Assembly: GCA_003439945.1 (NCBI GenBank)
Contig: QVRM01001503.1
Location: 186,001-250,000, forward strand
Direction: 5' to 3'
DNA: 64,000 bases
Source: Dermanyssus gallinae
Taxonomy: Eukaryota > Arthropoda > Arachnida > Mesostigmata > Dermanyssidae
In this document: positions 52,590 to 63,018 of the stretch, one piece after another
Layout of the letters: every line of letters starts with the position of its first letter
Numbering within the stretch: the stretch's first letter is position 1
Program-made: the position numbers and the translations under genes
Notes under the pieces: generated by a model
Told to the model about the DNA's origin: nothing
The model's input: the letters and a program-made list of their open reading frames with translations, nothing else
The model's database searches: none

Positions 52590-52690
52590 TATAGAAAGAG
52601 ATGCTGCATTCCTTCGTTGAATGCCAACGGACAATCTCTGACGCACGATTTCGGATAGTCTCGAGCCTTCCGTCAAAACGTTAAGACTTA
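52590..52690 (-). mobile_element. LINE C-terminal stub (family A), second
   Basis: Minus strand reads IVRQRLSVGIQRRNAAS. A separate copy of the block, about 180 bp from the one at 52400. (TA)n borders it on both sides (52575-52593 and 52711-52735). Confidence 0.7.
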
Positions 52691-52704
52691 AAAAAAAAGA
52701 TCTT

Positions 52705-52737
<33 letters not shown>

Positions 52738-52772
52738 GTAGCGTGGGAGTCCTAAACCCACAAAAACCTTGG
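52738..52772 (-). mobile_element. LINE 3'-end signature
   Basis: AGCGTGGGAGTCCTAAACCC then ACAAAAACC is the reverse complement type of the blocks at 15650, 53783 and 53930. Confidence 0.4.
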
Positions 52773-52824
52773 AGATATATTTATATATAGATACAAGACT
52801 CAACGACCTATAGCACTCAACATC

Positions 52825-52899
52825 GCATGCTGAATGTCAAGCGCGGCCTCTGATGCAAGAATTCGGGTCGTCTCGAGTCCCGCTTCGAAAGGTTAAGCC

Positions 52900-52900
<1 letters not shown>
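52825..52900 (-). mobile_element. LINE C-terminal stub (family A), third
   Basis: Minus strand reads EFLHQR then, after a frameshift, ALDIQHA, a decayed version of EYLHQRLSLDIQRGN. The plus-strand (TA)n at 52902-52932 follows. Confidence 0.55.
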
Positions 52901-52901
<1 letters not shown>

Positions 52902-52936
<35 letters not shown>

Positions 52937-52988
52937 GTTGGAGGATCACCCGATGATCTAGGCGACGCGAAAATTCTGGTGATCCGCC

Positions 52989-53028
<40 letters not shown>
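52902..53028. repeat. (TA)n arrays
   Basis: TA arrays at 52902-52938 and 52991-53028. Confidence 0.95.
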
Positions 53029-53031
<3 letters not shown>

Positions 53032-53199
53032 TAGCATCAGTAGTACATAGCATCTTACTATATGCCACATTCCTATGGAAGCGTACGACTACCAAAGCTA
53101 AAACACGCCGTTTCCTCAACAAGACTCAGAGACCTAGGCGTGTGTACTTAGCAGCCATATAAGTCCTTTCTCTCTCTCGACAGATTCTGTGGTAGCTAA

Positions 53200-53820
53200 G
53201 AGTAAAAGAACTTTCTTCAAGACGGCCCTCAATTAACGTACGGACGGAGGAACTGCTAGCCAGTAGAACAGAAATAATCCTAAGCAAATGCAGCCAGCAA
53301 TGGAAGGCAATCCAGCCGGGTGAAAAATGAATACTCCTTTATCTCAAAAAAATGGTACAGCCATTAGACGAGTTAAACACGGCTTGCTTACCTACCCCAC
53401 TTGCGTAGCTGGTAACAGACACGGTCGCAGCTTTCAGCAATACCTGCACCGCTAAAACTGACTCCTCCGTATGCCGTATGTGCAACTCAGAAAAGGCTGA
53501 CGACACAGGGCAACCCTACAAACGCTGTGCTTTTTTTTCAATACTGAGTGGAAACTACTGTTCCGGAATCTAAGACTGGAAAGTTTCCTGCCATGCCAAG
53601 CCCTTGTAAAGACGCTCCGTAAGGATCATGGTTGGTCTGGTTTATGGCAGAATTTATCTCCGAGGCTAAAATCACTGCTGGACAAAATCGAGCAGCCTTA
53701 ATTGCAGGATAAAGTGGCGAGGTGAAGTAATTTCGGGTAGACAGTACTGCGGCTATCCCCGACAAAGGGCAAAAAGGTCGACTGGATTTTAGTGGGTTTG
53801 TGAGTTCCACACTACCGTAA
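53200..53820 (+). mobile_element. LINE C-terminal fragment (R1/Jockey-like)
   Basis: Plus strand, across frameshifts: EELLASRTEIILSKCSQQWK, then a block like the usual LTGHGxFxxYLHRF (here RHGRSFQQYLHR), then VCRMCNSEKADDTGQ with CxxC and later YKRC, the C-terminal zinc-like motif of R1/Jockey-type elements, and RIMVGLVYG near the end. The 3' end carries TTTAGTGGGTTTGTGAGT. Several stops and frameshifts are present. Confidence 0.7.
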
Positions 53821-53860
53821 CTTTAACAATAACGCCCAATGTGTAACATTCATCAATTAA

Positions 53861-53862
<2 letters not shown>

Positions 53863-53901
<39 letters not shown>

Positions 53902-54000
53902 TACATGTATGAATATTTATGTAGGGACTCACCAGGTTTTCTGTGGGTTTCGGATTCTCACACCACCCAGATTACTGGGTGTGCATTGTGCATAAAAACA

Positions 54001-54059
<59 letters not shown>

Positions 54060-54060
54060 A
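53863..54060. repeat. (TA)n arrays with a LINE 3'-end block between
   Basis: (TA)n at 53863-53894 and 54004-54060. Between them, at 53930-53975, GGTTTTCTGTGGGTTTCGG and ATTCTCACACCACCC resemble the LINE 3' signature of 53783-53815. Confidence 0.75.
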
Positions 54061-55452
54061 TTCGCCGTGGGCCGGATTGGCTCTAGAGTGCTTGGGTAGT
54101 GTCAAGTGATTTGGTGGATTTTTCTCTCCAATTGGTTCGCCCCCTTGACGCGGTTGGTGTTGGACGATGGGTGCATACACACGCCAACCTATACAAATCC
54201 CCAGTTATGTTCCCAGTGAAACGCAGCGGAAAACCTGGTTCTTTTATGTTTAGCGGGAATTGTCCTGAGTCTAGCCCTGGTGGAGTCGCCCTAAGCCTGT
54301 GTAATCAGCAAGCAGGCACACTGGTAGGCGGCGCAGAGATGGCTATGCACTCTGAGACGAAAGGCTTTCCTCCGAGGGTGTTCCCACAGCTGATGCGAGA
54401 CTGTTCAATAGTTAGTCGCTCAAATTCACGAATGAGTGTGCTCATACTTTCTAATAATCCAGCGGGGTTAACCATCAATTTGGTTTGCTGGAATCGAAAC
54501 TAGCTTATTAGTATATATATATATATATATATATATTTACACGAAGGAAAATAGACAGTCATGTTATTTTGTGGTTGTCATTCTCTGTGTGAACATCATC
54601 CAAAACTGTGTTTTGTTAGAGCTATCGCCAGGATGTGTCTAGTGGACTTGGGCGTAGGACGAATCATATGAAAAACTTGCTTTTATCTTATCTTGTCTTT
54701 AATGTTCTCGTCAACAGAGCCATTTACTCCATCTTGATTTTCTGCGGCTACTTCGGGCGGGAGGCTCAATGAAGCTGCTGTGTATTCTACAGAAATTTGT
54801 TGGCGCAAACATCGTGTCCGGTGTATAAAATAGCACACTTCGAGAAAGGGACCTTAGGAGGACTATGTTATGGGCGGTGTGCAGCTATGACAACCACTGT
54901 GCTGTCATGTTCCACTATACATACGCTTTTGCCCTTTTGTGCTCCCCATTGGTTCTAATTAGCATGTCCGTGTGTACCCCTAGTGTGTATTTAGATCTAT
55001 ATGGATCCATAGAGATCTATTATAGATCTGCTAAGAGGTAGCCGATACTCTGACTAATGATTTTGGCGGGTTGCCTGTTCCCTACGCGTCGTTTGTCGAA
55101 TGGTTTCGGTATGTGGTAGTACGTTGAACAGGTTCTCGCCGAACTTTAAATTTGCCTAGCTGTTTTGTCTATGGTCGCACCGTTGTATCAACAACACTTG
55201 AGTGCATCAGTACAGAGTCTTCTGAGGGACCCCAATATATAGGCTTGAGTGGATAGTAAAACTTAATAAAATCAGCATATTACCATGGGGAAGGGCCTTC
55301 TTTAGGGAGACAGTACATTTTTTTTAAATATAGGTGTACTTGGCGCTACTGGCAGAACGATGTAACAGTAGACACATGCTCAACTCGATTTTAAAAATCA
55401 TGGAAGAAGGAAGAATTCTACGCTAATGGCTCAAATCATATATATATATATA
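54061..55452. other. No gene recognised
   Basis: A plus-strand frame at 54099-54503 (about 134 codons) has no motif. Three AGATCT sites within 30 bases at 54992-55028 form small palindromes. (TA)n at 54513-54536 and 55438-55452. Confidence 0.4.
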
Positions 55453-56770
55453 CCGTTTGTTCAAAAAGTATCGCGGGGGGAAAAATTTTCGCGGGTTACG
55501 TATATTCGAATTTCGATTTTTTTGTGGCGTTATGTTGTTACTCATGTCTCTCACTTATGCCGACAAGCTCGGCCATTTTGAATGTTCACTTAATTGTTGA
55601 CAGCTGCTTTGCTTGCACGTGTTTTGGATCGTCTTCGATTTTTACCTATTCAAAAAAATTGATCAAAGAACCTGTATCAAATTTTGTGTGAAAAACGAAA
55701 TTAAGTGCGCGGATGCATTCCGAATGTTGACTGTGGCATACGGAGAAGCTACCTTGGACCGAAGCAACGTTTATCGGTGGTACAAAATGTTCTCAGAAGG
55801 CCGAGAAGATGTGAACGACGAAGAGCGTGCCGGACGCCCGAGCACTTCAACAACAGACGAAAAAATTAATGAAGTGGAGAAAATGGTATTGGCCAATCGT
55901 CGAATCACCGTTAGAGAAGTTGCTGAGGACCTAAACATATCGATTGGCTCGTGCCATTCGATTTTTATCAATGATTTGGGCATGAGACGGGTAGCCGCGA
56001 AATTCGTACCAAAATTGCTCAATTGCGACCAAAAACAGCATCGCATGAACATTGCTAATGAGATGTTGGACTCTGTCCGCGACGACCCAAATTTGCTCCA
56101 GAGGGTCATAACTGGTGACGAATCGTGGGTTTATGGTTATGACGTGGAAACCAAAGCTCAATCATCTCAATGGAAGCTGCCGCACGAACCAAGACCGAAA
56201 AAAGCGCGCCAAGTTCGGTCGAATGTGAAAGTTTTGCTGACAGTTTTCTTCGATTGCAGGGGCGTGGTGCATCATGAGTTCTTGCCACAGGGTAGAACGG
56301 TCAATAAGGAATATTACCTGCAAGTTATGCGCAATTTGCGCGAAGCAATCCGCCAGAAACGCCCGGATTTGTGGAAGAACAAAAATTGGCTTTTGCACCA
56401 CGATAACGCCCCTGCTCACACATCGTTGCTTGTGCGCGAGTTTTTGGCCAAAAACAACACACTAATGATGCCGCAGCCACCGTATTCCCCAGATCTGGCC
56501 CCCTGTGACTTTTTCTTGTTCCCTAAACTGAAGAGGCCCATGAAAGGACGACGTTACGCTACGCTTGACGAGATAAAGACGGCATCGAAGGAGGAGCTGA
56601 ACAAGGTTAAAAAAAATGGTTTTTTGAAGTGCTTCGAAGATTGGAAAAACCGTTGGCACAAGTGTATAATATCTCATGGGGATTACTTTAAAGGGGACAA
56701 AATAGATATTCATGAATAAATGAATAATTTTTGAAAAAAACACAACAGTCGCGATACGGTTTGAACAGCA
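55453..56770 (+). mobile_element. mariner transposon, 1.3 kb, nearly intact
   Basis: Terminal inverted repeats are imperfect: left TTGTTCAAAAAGTATCGCG (55457-55475) and right, inverted, CTGTTCAAACCGTATCGCG (56751-56769). TA stands at both borders, the mariner target duplication. The size and single transposase frame are typical. It inserted at the edge of a (TA)n array. The two TIRs differ at two central bases (AA versus CC). It lies about 3.8 kb from foldback copy B, whose ends (CAGGGTG) differ, so this element is probably not its driver. Confidence 0.93.
55613..56719 (+). CDS. mariner transposase (DD34D), start codon apparently lost
   Basis: An open frame to TGA-free end at TAA (56717-56719) of about 365 codons, near the family's usual ~345. 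Order: N-terminal helix-turn-helix DNA-binding part (IKFCVKNEIKCADAF, then a second HTH near NRRITVREVAEDLNIS), linker, and catalytic core. The triad is complete: TGDESWVYGYD, LHHDNAPAHTS and PPYSPDLAPCDFF, with 34 residues between the second and third aspartate. The family usually starts just before EQRxxIKFCVK, but no ATG exists there. The first in-frame ATG is 55724, inside the first HTH, and upstream the frame opens only after a stop at 55598. So a full-length protein would need a non-ATG start or host promoter fusion. Otherwise no frameshift or stop. Confidence 0.9.
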   Translation: MHVFWIVFDFYLFKKIDQRTCIKFCVKNEIKCADAFRMLTVAYGEATLDRSNVYRWYKMFSEGREDVNDEERAGRPSTSTTDEKINEVEKMVLANRRITVREVAEDLNISIGSCHSIFINDLGMRRVAAKFVPKLLNCDQKQHRMNIANEMLDSVRDDPNLLQRVITGDESWVYGYDVETKAQSSQWKLPHEPRPKKARQVRSNVKVLLTVFFDCRGVVHHEFLPQGRTVNKEYYLQVMRNLREAIRQKRPDLWKNKNWLLHHDNAPAHTSLLVREFLAKNNTLMMPQPPYSPDLAPCDFFLFPKLKRPMKGRRYATLDEIKTASKEELNKVKKNGFLKCFEDWKNRWHKCIISHGDYFKGDKIDIHE

Positions 56771-58765
56771 TATGTATATATATGTGTCTTAGATTTTCGT
56801 AAGTTTGTTACACGTCCGTTCGTAAGCTCGCTTTCAGGCACGACATATCTGTGACATGCGTTCAGCAAAGACGGGCGGATCCGTTAGAGCTGCCTATCAT
56901 TTATCTCATGAACACCATTGAATGAGCCCTAAAATCCGATATAACTTGTGAGGCTACAGGGGAACGAAAACGCTTCACGAGTCAAAGAAACGTTCATGCA
57001 TACACCTATTGGTATTATTCTGTCGCTATTTTATTCTTGCTCTCTTTCGATTTATCGTTATTCTATTTCGACGAATGGGCCATTCTATTCCACTCCTTAA
57101 AGTCCGAGGCTTGCTACTAAGGTTTGTTTTAATAAGAGCAGTTGTCTCTATTATTTTGTTAAATATATATAACTATAAACCATATAAACGCTAGCGTAGT
57201 TTAGTCTATCTTTAGCTGTTTGCAGTTCCAAGATTAGGAGCGACGACAAACATACAACGTTGCACAAACACACCATTGACGTCGAACAAAGTCTTAGGGT
57301 GTTTGCGCAGAAAGCGGCGGCAGGCAGATGGCCCCACTAACTGGACACACATTTTCCAAGCTTTTTAGGAGTTGACTACGACTTCGGCTACCGGCTGTAC
57401 CAAAAGAGACCTAAGTTTCGGATCAGACACAACGGCGAAACGGCGATTGGTTCTGTTCCAACGGCGGGGTTCACGCTACTAGTAGTAAAGATGTGCACTA
57501 AAGGAGAACGCCTCACGTCGGTCTTATTGTTCTGTATGCATATATGTGTGTGCAATATGTAGGCTACATGTAGGGCGGAATGTCACACCTCACGTTTGTA
57601 CCTTCATAGTACATAAGAAGTCAACCGTAAACGTAAATGTTTCGGAGCGTGATCTATTCTCGGTGGGCGGAGGAGGGTGCCTTCGGATATTTGGCCCACT
57701 TGGCCCCCAGGTCGACTGCAAGCGTAACGTAGTGCCAGAACAGTATTGGGTCGCAAAACAGACAGACATACAGACAACACGGGCGCTTAACTGGCTTATT
57801 GTCACGAACAATCAAAACAAGTCAAACACGAGCACACTTGGCGTAGTAGTTTAATTGGTGATGAATGGCACACTTTGAATTTAATAAAAAAGAGGCGATT
57901 AAAAACACAACGACAGTAATCGACCGTAACGCAGATGCAACAGAGGAGTAGAGAACAAAGCTGATCAGGAAAACATAGACATACGTAAGGGACACGATAG
58001 GGACTGGATGTAGAATGAAGCAAAAAACTAGCACAATGTTGAGAGGGCCAGAGAGAGAGAGAGCAAGAGGAGTACACGAGAAGGAGAGATAGAGAAAGGG
58101 GGGATGAGAACGGAAGTTTAAGAAGAGAACAAAAAATAGGAAAATAGAAACCGCAAACCTTGCATCTCAAGAAGAAGATAGCAGGAAACTCGACGAATAT
58201 ACGACTTAGATCATCTAGCAGGAAGGACACCATTCCTTCAGCCACCTGAGACGACGGGAGTGCGATAAGAAGGATAGCCCGAGGAGGAACAGAGACGGGA
58301 AGGTACGAATCTAAAGAGAAATCGCCTGCGAGAAATCTACACGTATCGAAACAGAGACTAGTGGACAACAGCAGGACACACGTACGCATCGTATCGTGCA
58401 CGTCCTGCTGTCCCGTCCCGTCCGGTCATGTACCGTCGTCTCACGCAACAGCAGCAGTACCTGGTGTTCGAACGAGGTAGCAACACAGTGTACATTTGGC
58501 CACCCACCTGTTCGGGAGGCCTAGCCAGTCTGAGCCGGGCCTCCAACGGGGCCCGCATTTCCGATCGTCGACGCTCGTGTCGACCCCCCTACGCTCCGCC
58601 TCGACGAAGACCGCCGCTTGTTATGGCTCTACGCCTGTTTGTTGCCGCTCTTTCTGCTGCTGCTGTTGCCGCCTTGGTTGTGCTGTAAAAACGTCGTCGT
58701 CGTCAAATCCGCATGAATATTTCGCGGCGTTGGCCATCACCGTCGTCGCGGCGGCCGACTCACAA
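56771..58765. other. No gene recognised
   Basis: Mainly unique. A minus-strand frame at 57802-58401 is long (about 199 codons) but is a Cys/Leu/Ser-rich run over a GA-rich plus-strand stretch (58040-58110) without motifs. Not accepted as a gene. Confidence 0.4.
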
Positions 58766-58866
58766 CACTGCCCAACAGCCCCACCACTTCACTGCCCAAC
58801 AGCCCCAACACTTCACTGCCTAACAGCCCCACCACTTCACTGCCCAACACCTCAACACTTCACTGC
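58766..58866. repeat. 24-bp minisatellite, 4 copies
   Basis: Unit CACTGCCCAACAGCCCCACC plus ACTT with small changes (AACACTT, CTCAACACTT). Confidence 0.9.
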
Positions 58867-59708
58867 ACCGTCCCGCCCCGCACTGTGTTCACCGTGCTGC
58901 ATCACCACACTGCCCCCGTAAATCCTTTGATATTCTGATTTGAGATCCTGGTGTCGGCAGGCCGCCCACCGAGGGGTTACCGCCGACGATGATGAGATCT
59001 TTGAACCCCTCGTCGAACTCGTCGTTGTTGTCGTCGTCGTCCTGCTACTGCGTTCGATGTGGCTGAGTTCGACGGCGACAACATGTCGACAACCAACGTC
59101 CAATGCGGCGTGTGCTATGCGAGAATTTGTGTGGGTGGCTCAATGCTACCAGCCGCATGTCAGTCTGCCTGCATGCCTGCGTGTCTGTTTGTCTGTCTCT
59201 CCGGCTGGCTGGCTGGCCCGCCGTGTGTGAACGGACCGATTCTGCGTGTTGTCCCCGCGGTTTCTCTCACTCGGTTTGTTCCAATCGTCTTTCTATTCTC
59301 TCTCTCGCTCTCTGGCTCCCCCCCTATACCCATCCCCCAGTCTCTCTCTCTGTCTCGTCTCTCTGCATATGTGTGTCGTCCCTCTCCTAATTCTAGTAGT
59401 AGTCCCTCTTCTCCCTCTCTCAGGGGGGTCATGCCATGTGTGTGTGTGGGTGGGTCGCCCTTCACCCACAGGGGCAATGGCACGAATTGAACAACAACCG
59501 GGTTTACATTATTCATCGCACCCCCCTCCCCCGCCGCCCCCTTTCATCTTGTTGTTGTGGTCGTTATGTCGTGTGTGTCGAGGACATCATCATCATCAGC
59601 AGCAGCATCAAAATCACCATAGTCATCATTATCGTCACTATGACCATAATCATCATTATCGTCACTATCACCATACTCGTACCCCCGCCCTTTCCTCCTA
59701 ATCATCGA
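58867..59708. other. Low-complexity GC and pyrimidine-rich stretch
   Basis: CGTCGT repeats near 59010-59045, TCTCTC-rich 59280-59360, and (ATC)n at 59587-59680. No gene is supported. Confidence 0.5.
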
Positions 59709-59960
59709 ATGGACCGCCCGGCCTCAAAGCAGGCCAAACGCGGGCAGAGCAGCGGGGGTAGCGACGACGACGACGGCGGCGGGGGTGGTGGTGGCGGTCT
59801 GCCACACGGCCTCAGTAGGCGCTGCCGCCACTAGGCTCTAATGCCCCCAGGGCAACACCAACTACAACAACTGCAGTGTGCACTCTACGACAAGGGCCTG
59901 CAGATATTCGGGGCCTGCTGCGCCGTGGCGCACTCACATTCGCTCGCTGGCTGGCAGACG
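59709..59960 (+). CDS. Candidate coding island, one in-frame stop
   Basis: After a pyrimidine-rich leader (59685-59708), ATG at 59709 begins MDRPASKQAKRGQSSGG, an acidic run DDDD, eight glycines and LPHGLS. A TAG at 59832 follows. In the same frame, past it, comes QHQLQQLQCALYDKGLQIFG and ACCAVAHSHSLAG with G/C-rich third positions. The 36 bases from GTAGGCG to CCCCAG (59820-59855 area) begin GT, end AG, contain the stop and are a multiple of three, so they might be a very small intron or the island might be a broken gene. Product unknown. Confidence 0.35.
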
Positions 59961-60149
59961 CCCACGTTCCGCTCTTTCCCTCTCCGCTCCGTGGCTCTGT
60001 GTTGTGTTCCTTCACCCCTTCAGAGTCCCCGGTCAGCCGGTAGGTCTTAGTTAGCAGACGACTACTTCTGGCCGGGCCCGACAGGTGGTGGTGGTAGCCT
60101 GATAGCGACCCACCCGCCTTGCGGCGCCAGTAGTGAACGCAGTGTCGGT

Positions 60150-60470
60150 TCCCGCTGTTGTTGTCTCTGTTGTTGTTGTTGATGATGTTGTTGTTGTGGC
60201 AGAGGGGTCATCTCGGTTCGGCTCGGTTCTGGCCGCCGTGCGCATGCGCCCTTGCTGTCCTGCTCGCCGTGGTTGGTATTGTTGCCATTGTTGTCCATAT
60301 CGCTGCGGTTGCTGTTCGTGTTGTTGTTGTTGCTGTTCGTGTTGTTGTTGTGGTTGGTGGTATTGTTGCTGTTGTCGGGGTTGTTGTTGTTGTTGCTGTT
60401 ATTGTTATTTGTGTGATCTCTTCTCGTATTGCTCTTCTTGTTGTACAACTAGTAGTAATAGTAGAAGGGG
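60150..60470. repeat. TTG/CTG trinucleotide tract
   Basis: TTG-rich sequence (CAA on the minus strand) at 60155-60190 and 60310-60420. Frames on both strands are open from composition only. Confidence 0.85.
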
Positions 60471-60865
60471 CTGTTGTTGTCCACAAAAGTACTCTGTGTT
60501 TCGTTTTATTCACTGCAAGTATACTTGTTTGATTTTAGTATGCACCAAAAATCGCTTTGTTCATTTCGAACTATCCATTAGACAGCATACGCAAACGGTA
60601 TATGTATTTTCGTTTGGAAGAAGATTCGTCTATGGGTAGAGCTGCAGTAAACGTCACGTGAGAAGCGCGTAACGTTGACTGTAGCCAGCATCGACGCCAT
60701 CAACCGAAAGCACAGCAGGACGCCCGTTGAGATGCAGTAAGGGGTACTTTAAAATCCATACACCTAATGCCTATAAACAGGCTCCTGTTCCTAGTCGTTG
60801 GGTATCAGTACTGGCGAATAAAGTGATAGACGAGGCACTCTAAACTATAGCACGATTTATATATA
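60471..60865. other. No gene recognised
   Basis: Unique stretch between the repeat tract and the R2-like LINE. Confidence 0.4.
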
Positions 60866-60871
60866 TATATA

Positions 60872-61376
60872 AGCTCAGGATCAACGCACTACCAACGCGT
60901 GCCTGATTGGCCCGGAGGGGGGACGCCCGGGCTACAACAAACGTTGTAGGCACGGGTGTCATGCGCCTGAGACGTTGGCTCATGTCGCTCAGATGTGCGA
61001 TACAACACACAAACAAACTATAAAGAGACATGACGACGTCTGTGATCGCGTGGCACGTCTTCTCCGCGAGAGGGGTCGTGAGCAAGTAATAAGCCCGACC
61101 TCGTAGTAACAACACCTACCGAGGTCTAGGTTTTAGATGCTGAGGTTTGCGGCCCGAACAGGGACCTCGCAAAAGCGCGGCAGGACAAGATCGCCAAATA
61201 TGACGTCGAGTTTCTAAGAGCGGCGACCCGCAAAAACCTCGCAGATTCGGATCCATTACTATCTCTATGAGTGGTGCATGGGATTCCGAATCTGCGAGTA
61301 CGCTCTTGGGGCTCGGCGTCACGAAGAGGAATCTTATGGATCTTTCAAAGGTCCTTTGAAAACCCTTTTTCACTCA
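60872..61376 (+). mobile_element. R2-type LINE fragment with zinc knuckle and RLE endonuclease motif
   Basis: On the plus strand the frame at 60945-60998 reads CRHGCHAPETLAHVAQMC, a C-x3-C-x7-H-x4-C knuckle, followed by RHDDVCDRVARLLRERG. After a +1 shift comes KPDLV (61091-61105), an in-frame TAG, and VLDAEV (61130-61147), giving K-P-D, 12 residues, then D as in the restriction-like endonuclease of the R2/R4/NeSL clades. Then AKYDVEFLRAATRKNL, and after another shift LGVTKRNLMDLSKVL. The C-terminal tail matches the fragment at 63771-64000. No ribosomal DNA flanks it. Stops and shifts make it inactive. Expected length of full elements is several kb, so only the 3' end is present. Confidence 0.8.
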
Positions 61377-61673
61377 ACCGGACACTCGTGTTGATAGGAT
61401 GAAATTTCCGGGTAAAATTGTCGTGCAGACATGTGCTTTATTTATATTGAGGAAGAGGGACGGTTTCTCGCCTCCCCGATGATTCCGCGCAGAAAGCAAT
61501 AGTTTTAGTAGCATTTCGCTCGCAGCTACGAGCCGTACGATTTGCCGTTTTCTGTAGAACGCCATTCTACAGAAACCAAAGTACAACTTTTGGAACAAAT
61601 TAAGTCAACAATTCATAATTGTTTCGACAGTTTACCTTTGCGGACAATGCAAGCTTTGCCTGTGAACTGTCTT

Positions 61674-61676
<3 letters not shown>
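61377..61676. other. No gene recognised
   Basis: Likely includes the 3' UTR of the R2-type fragment, without a clear boundary. Confidence 0.4.

Positions 61677-61705
<29 letters not shown>
61677..61705. repeat. (TA)n microsatellite
   Basis: About 14 TA units directly at the left end of foldback copy C. Confidence 0.95.
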
Positions 61706-61709
<4 letters not shown>

Positions 61710-62697
61710 GTCCCCCAAAAATATTTAGAAATCAACATAGGGAGTTGTAGAGCTCGTTAAAATAAACATTTTTATTGGAACATAGTTTCTAAGAAGTCTT
61801 GCTTCGGAGTGAGAGTGATATTACTAAAATTTATGACACCGGTATTGTTGTCCGATATTGAAGCACAAAGTGTGCGATTGCGAGACAACGGGCCATCCTA
61901 AATAGAAGCACATCGTGTGTGAAGAGAATTCTGTTTCCTCTGAAGAACACATATAACGCCGATTAGACGATGCGACATGATCGTTTAGAAGATAATTTGC
62001 AAAAATTACGTTATATTATTAAATTTCACGTCCAATACCTCAAAATCAAAACCCATTACAATTCACAACACTCACTTATGCATTGAGAATTTCAGGACGA
62101 TCAATTTTAGTCCAAACATATGGCGATCCAATGCGTTTTCTGGAGGGCATGTCGGGATTGAATGCATACCTTACATGATCTACTTCATCAGATAAATTAA
62201 TCTTGGTCATTTATACATGCACTCAATCTCGAGGTAATTTTGGAAAAATCTTAATTAGTCCGCAATCACAGCTCGCATTGCCATAGATTTGGGGCCAAAG
62301 TGGTCGTCATGAAATTGTGCGCATTTGCCTGAATGTGTGTTTTAAGCACTGTGAAAGGTCTTAGAGTTAGGTCTGAGGTATTAAGCGCGAAAGCTAATCA
62401 AAGAACTTCAGTCTTTGCAATGTATCTTCTAAACGACCATGTCAAGTTTTCTGGATGTGGCGTGGTCGTTTAGAAGAAAAAGGTGATTATACTTTAGAAG
62501 AAGCAGAACTGGTTGTCTCGTAATGGTACATTTTGTACTCCTATGTCGGGCAACAACGCCAGTGTCATATATTTTAGTAATATTGCTCTCACTCTAAAAC
62601 AAGACTTATTAGATAACAGTTCCCATTAGAAAAATAATAACTTTAACGAGATCTACCATTCCCTAGGTCGCTTCCAATATTTCTGGGAGACTCTATG
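61706..62697. mobile_element. Diverged foldback element, copy C, ~990 bp
   Basis: Left end CCCCCAAAAATATTTAGAAA and right end CCAATATTTCTGGGAGACTC are imperfect inverted repeats. Inner arm sequences match copies A and B (for example CTCGTTAAA, GGAGTGAGAGTG on the left, their inverses on the right, ACATTTTGTACTCCTATGTCGG). The 58-bp centre found in A and B is absent or replaced by an AT-rich segment. An old copy. Confidence 0.75.
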
Positions 62698-62719
62698 AGG
62701 GGCAACTAAATAAGCTTTC

Positions 62720-62759
<40 letters not shown>
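62720..62759. repeat. (TA)n microsatellite
   Basis: About 19 TA units. Confidence 0.95.
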
Positions 62760-62763
<4 letters not shown>

Positions 62764-62943
62764 CGGCATCGTGTGCTGCGGTACCGTCGTTGAATAGCCT
62801 ATTAGATGCGACTCGGCGCATACAAGGTGCGGACGCGCAGGAGGTTAGCTTTAACCACTTTTAATATTTGTATAATTATTTAAAAACGTTCATAAAGACA
62901 ATTGTATTTTTAAAGACACAAATAAATAAATCAATATCGTTAT

Positions 62944-62949
62944 TATATA

Positions 62950-63016
<67 letters not shown>
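62944..63016. repeat. (TA)n microsatellite
   Basis: About 35 TA units with one TTTA interruption at the left. Confidence 0.95.

Positions 63017-63018
<2 letters not shown>

Noticed and set aside
54099..54503. Plus-strand frame of 134 codons
   Set aside because: Protein-like at a glance but no motif or splice boundary. It lies among LINE debris and may be a decayed 3' UTR.
57802..58401. Minus-strand frame of 199 codons rich in C, L and S
   Set aside because: Produced by a purine-rich plus strand. No conserved feature and no signal or membrane pattern that repeats believably.
60872..61376. R2 inserted in a 28S rRNA gene
   Set aside because: No ribosomal RNA sequence was recognised on either side of the fragment.
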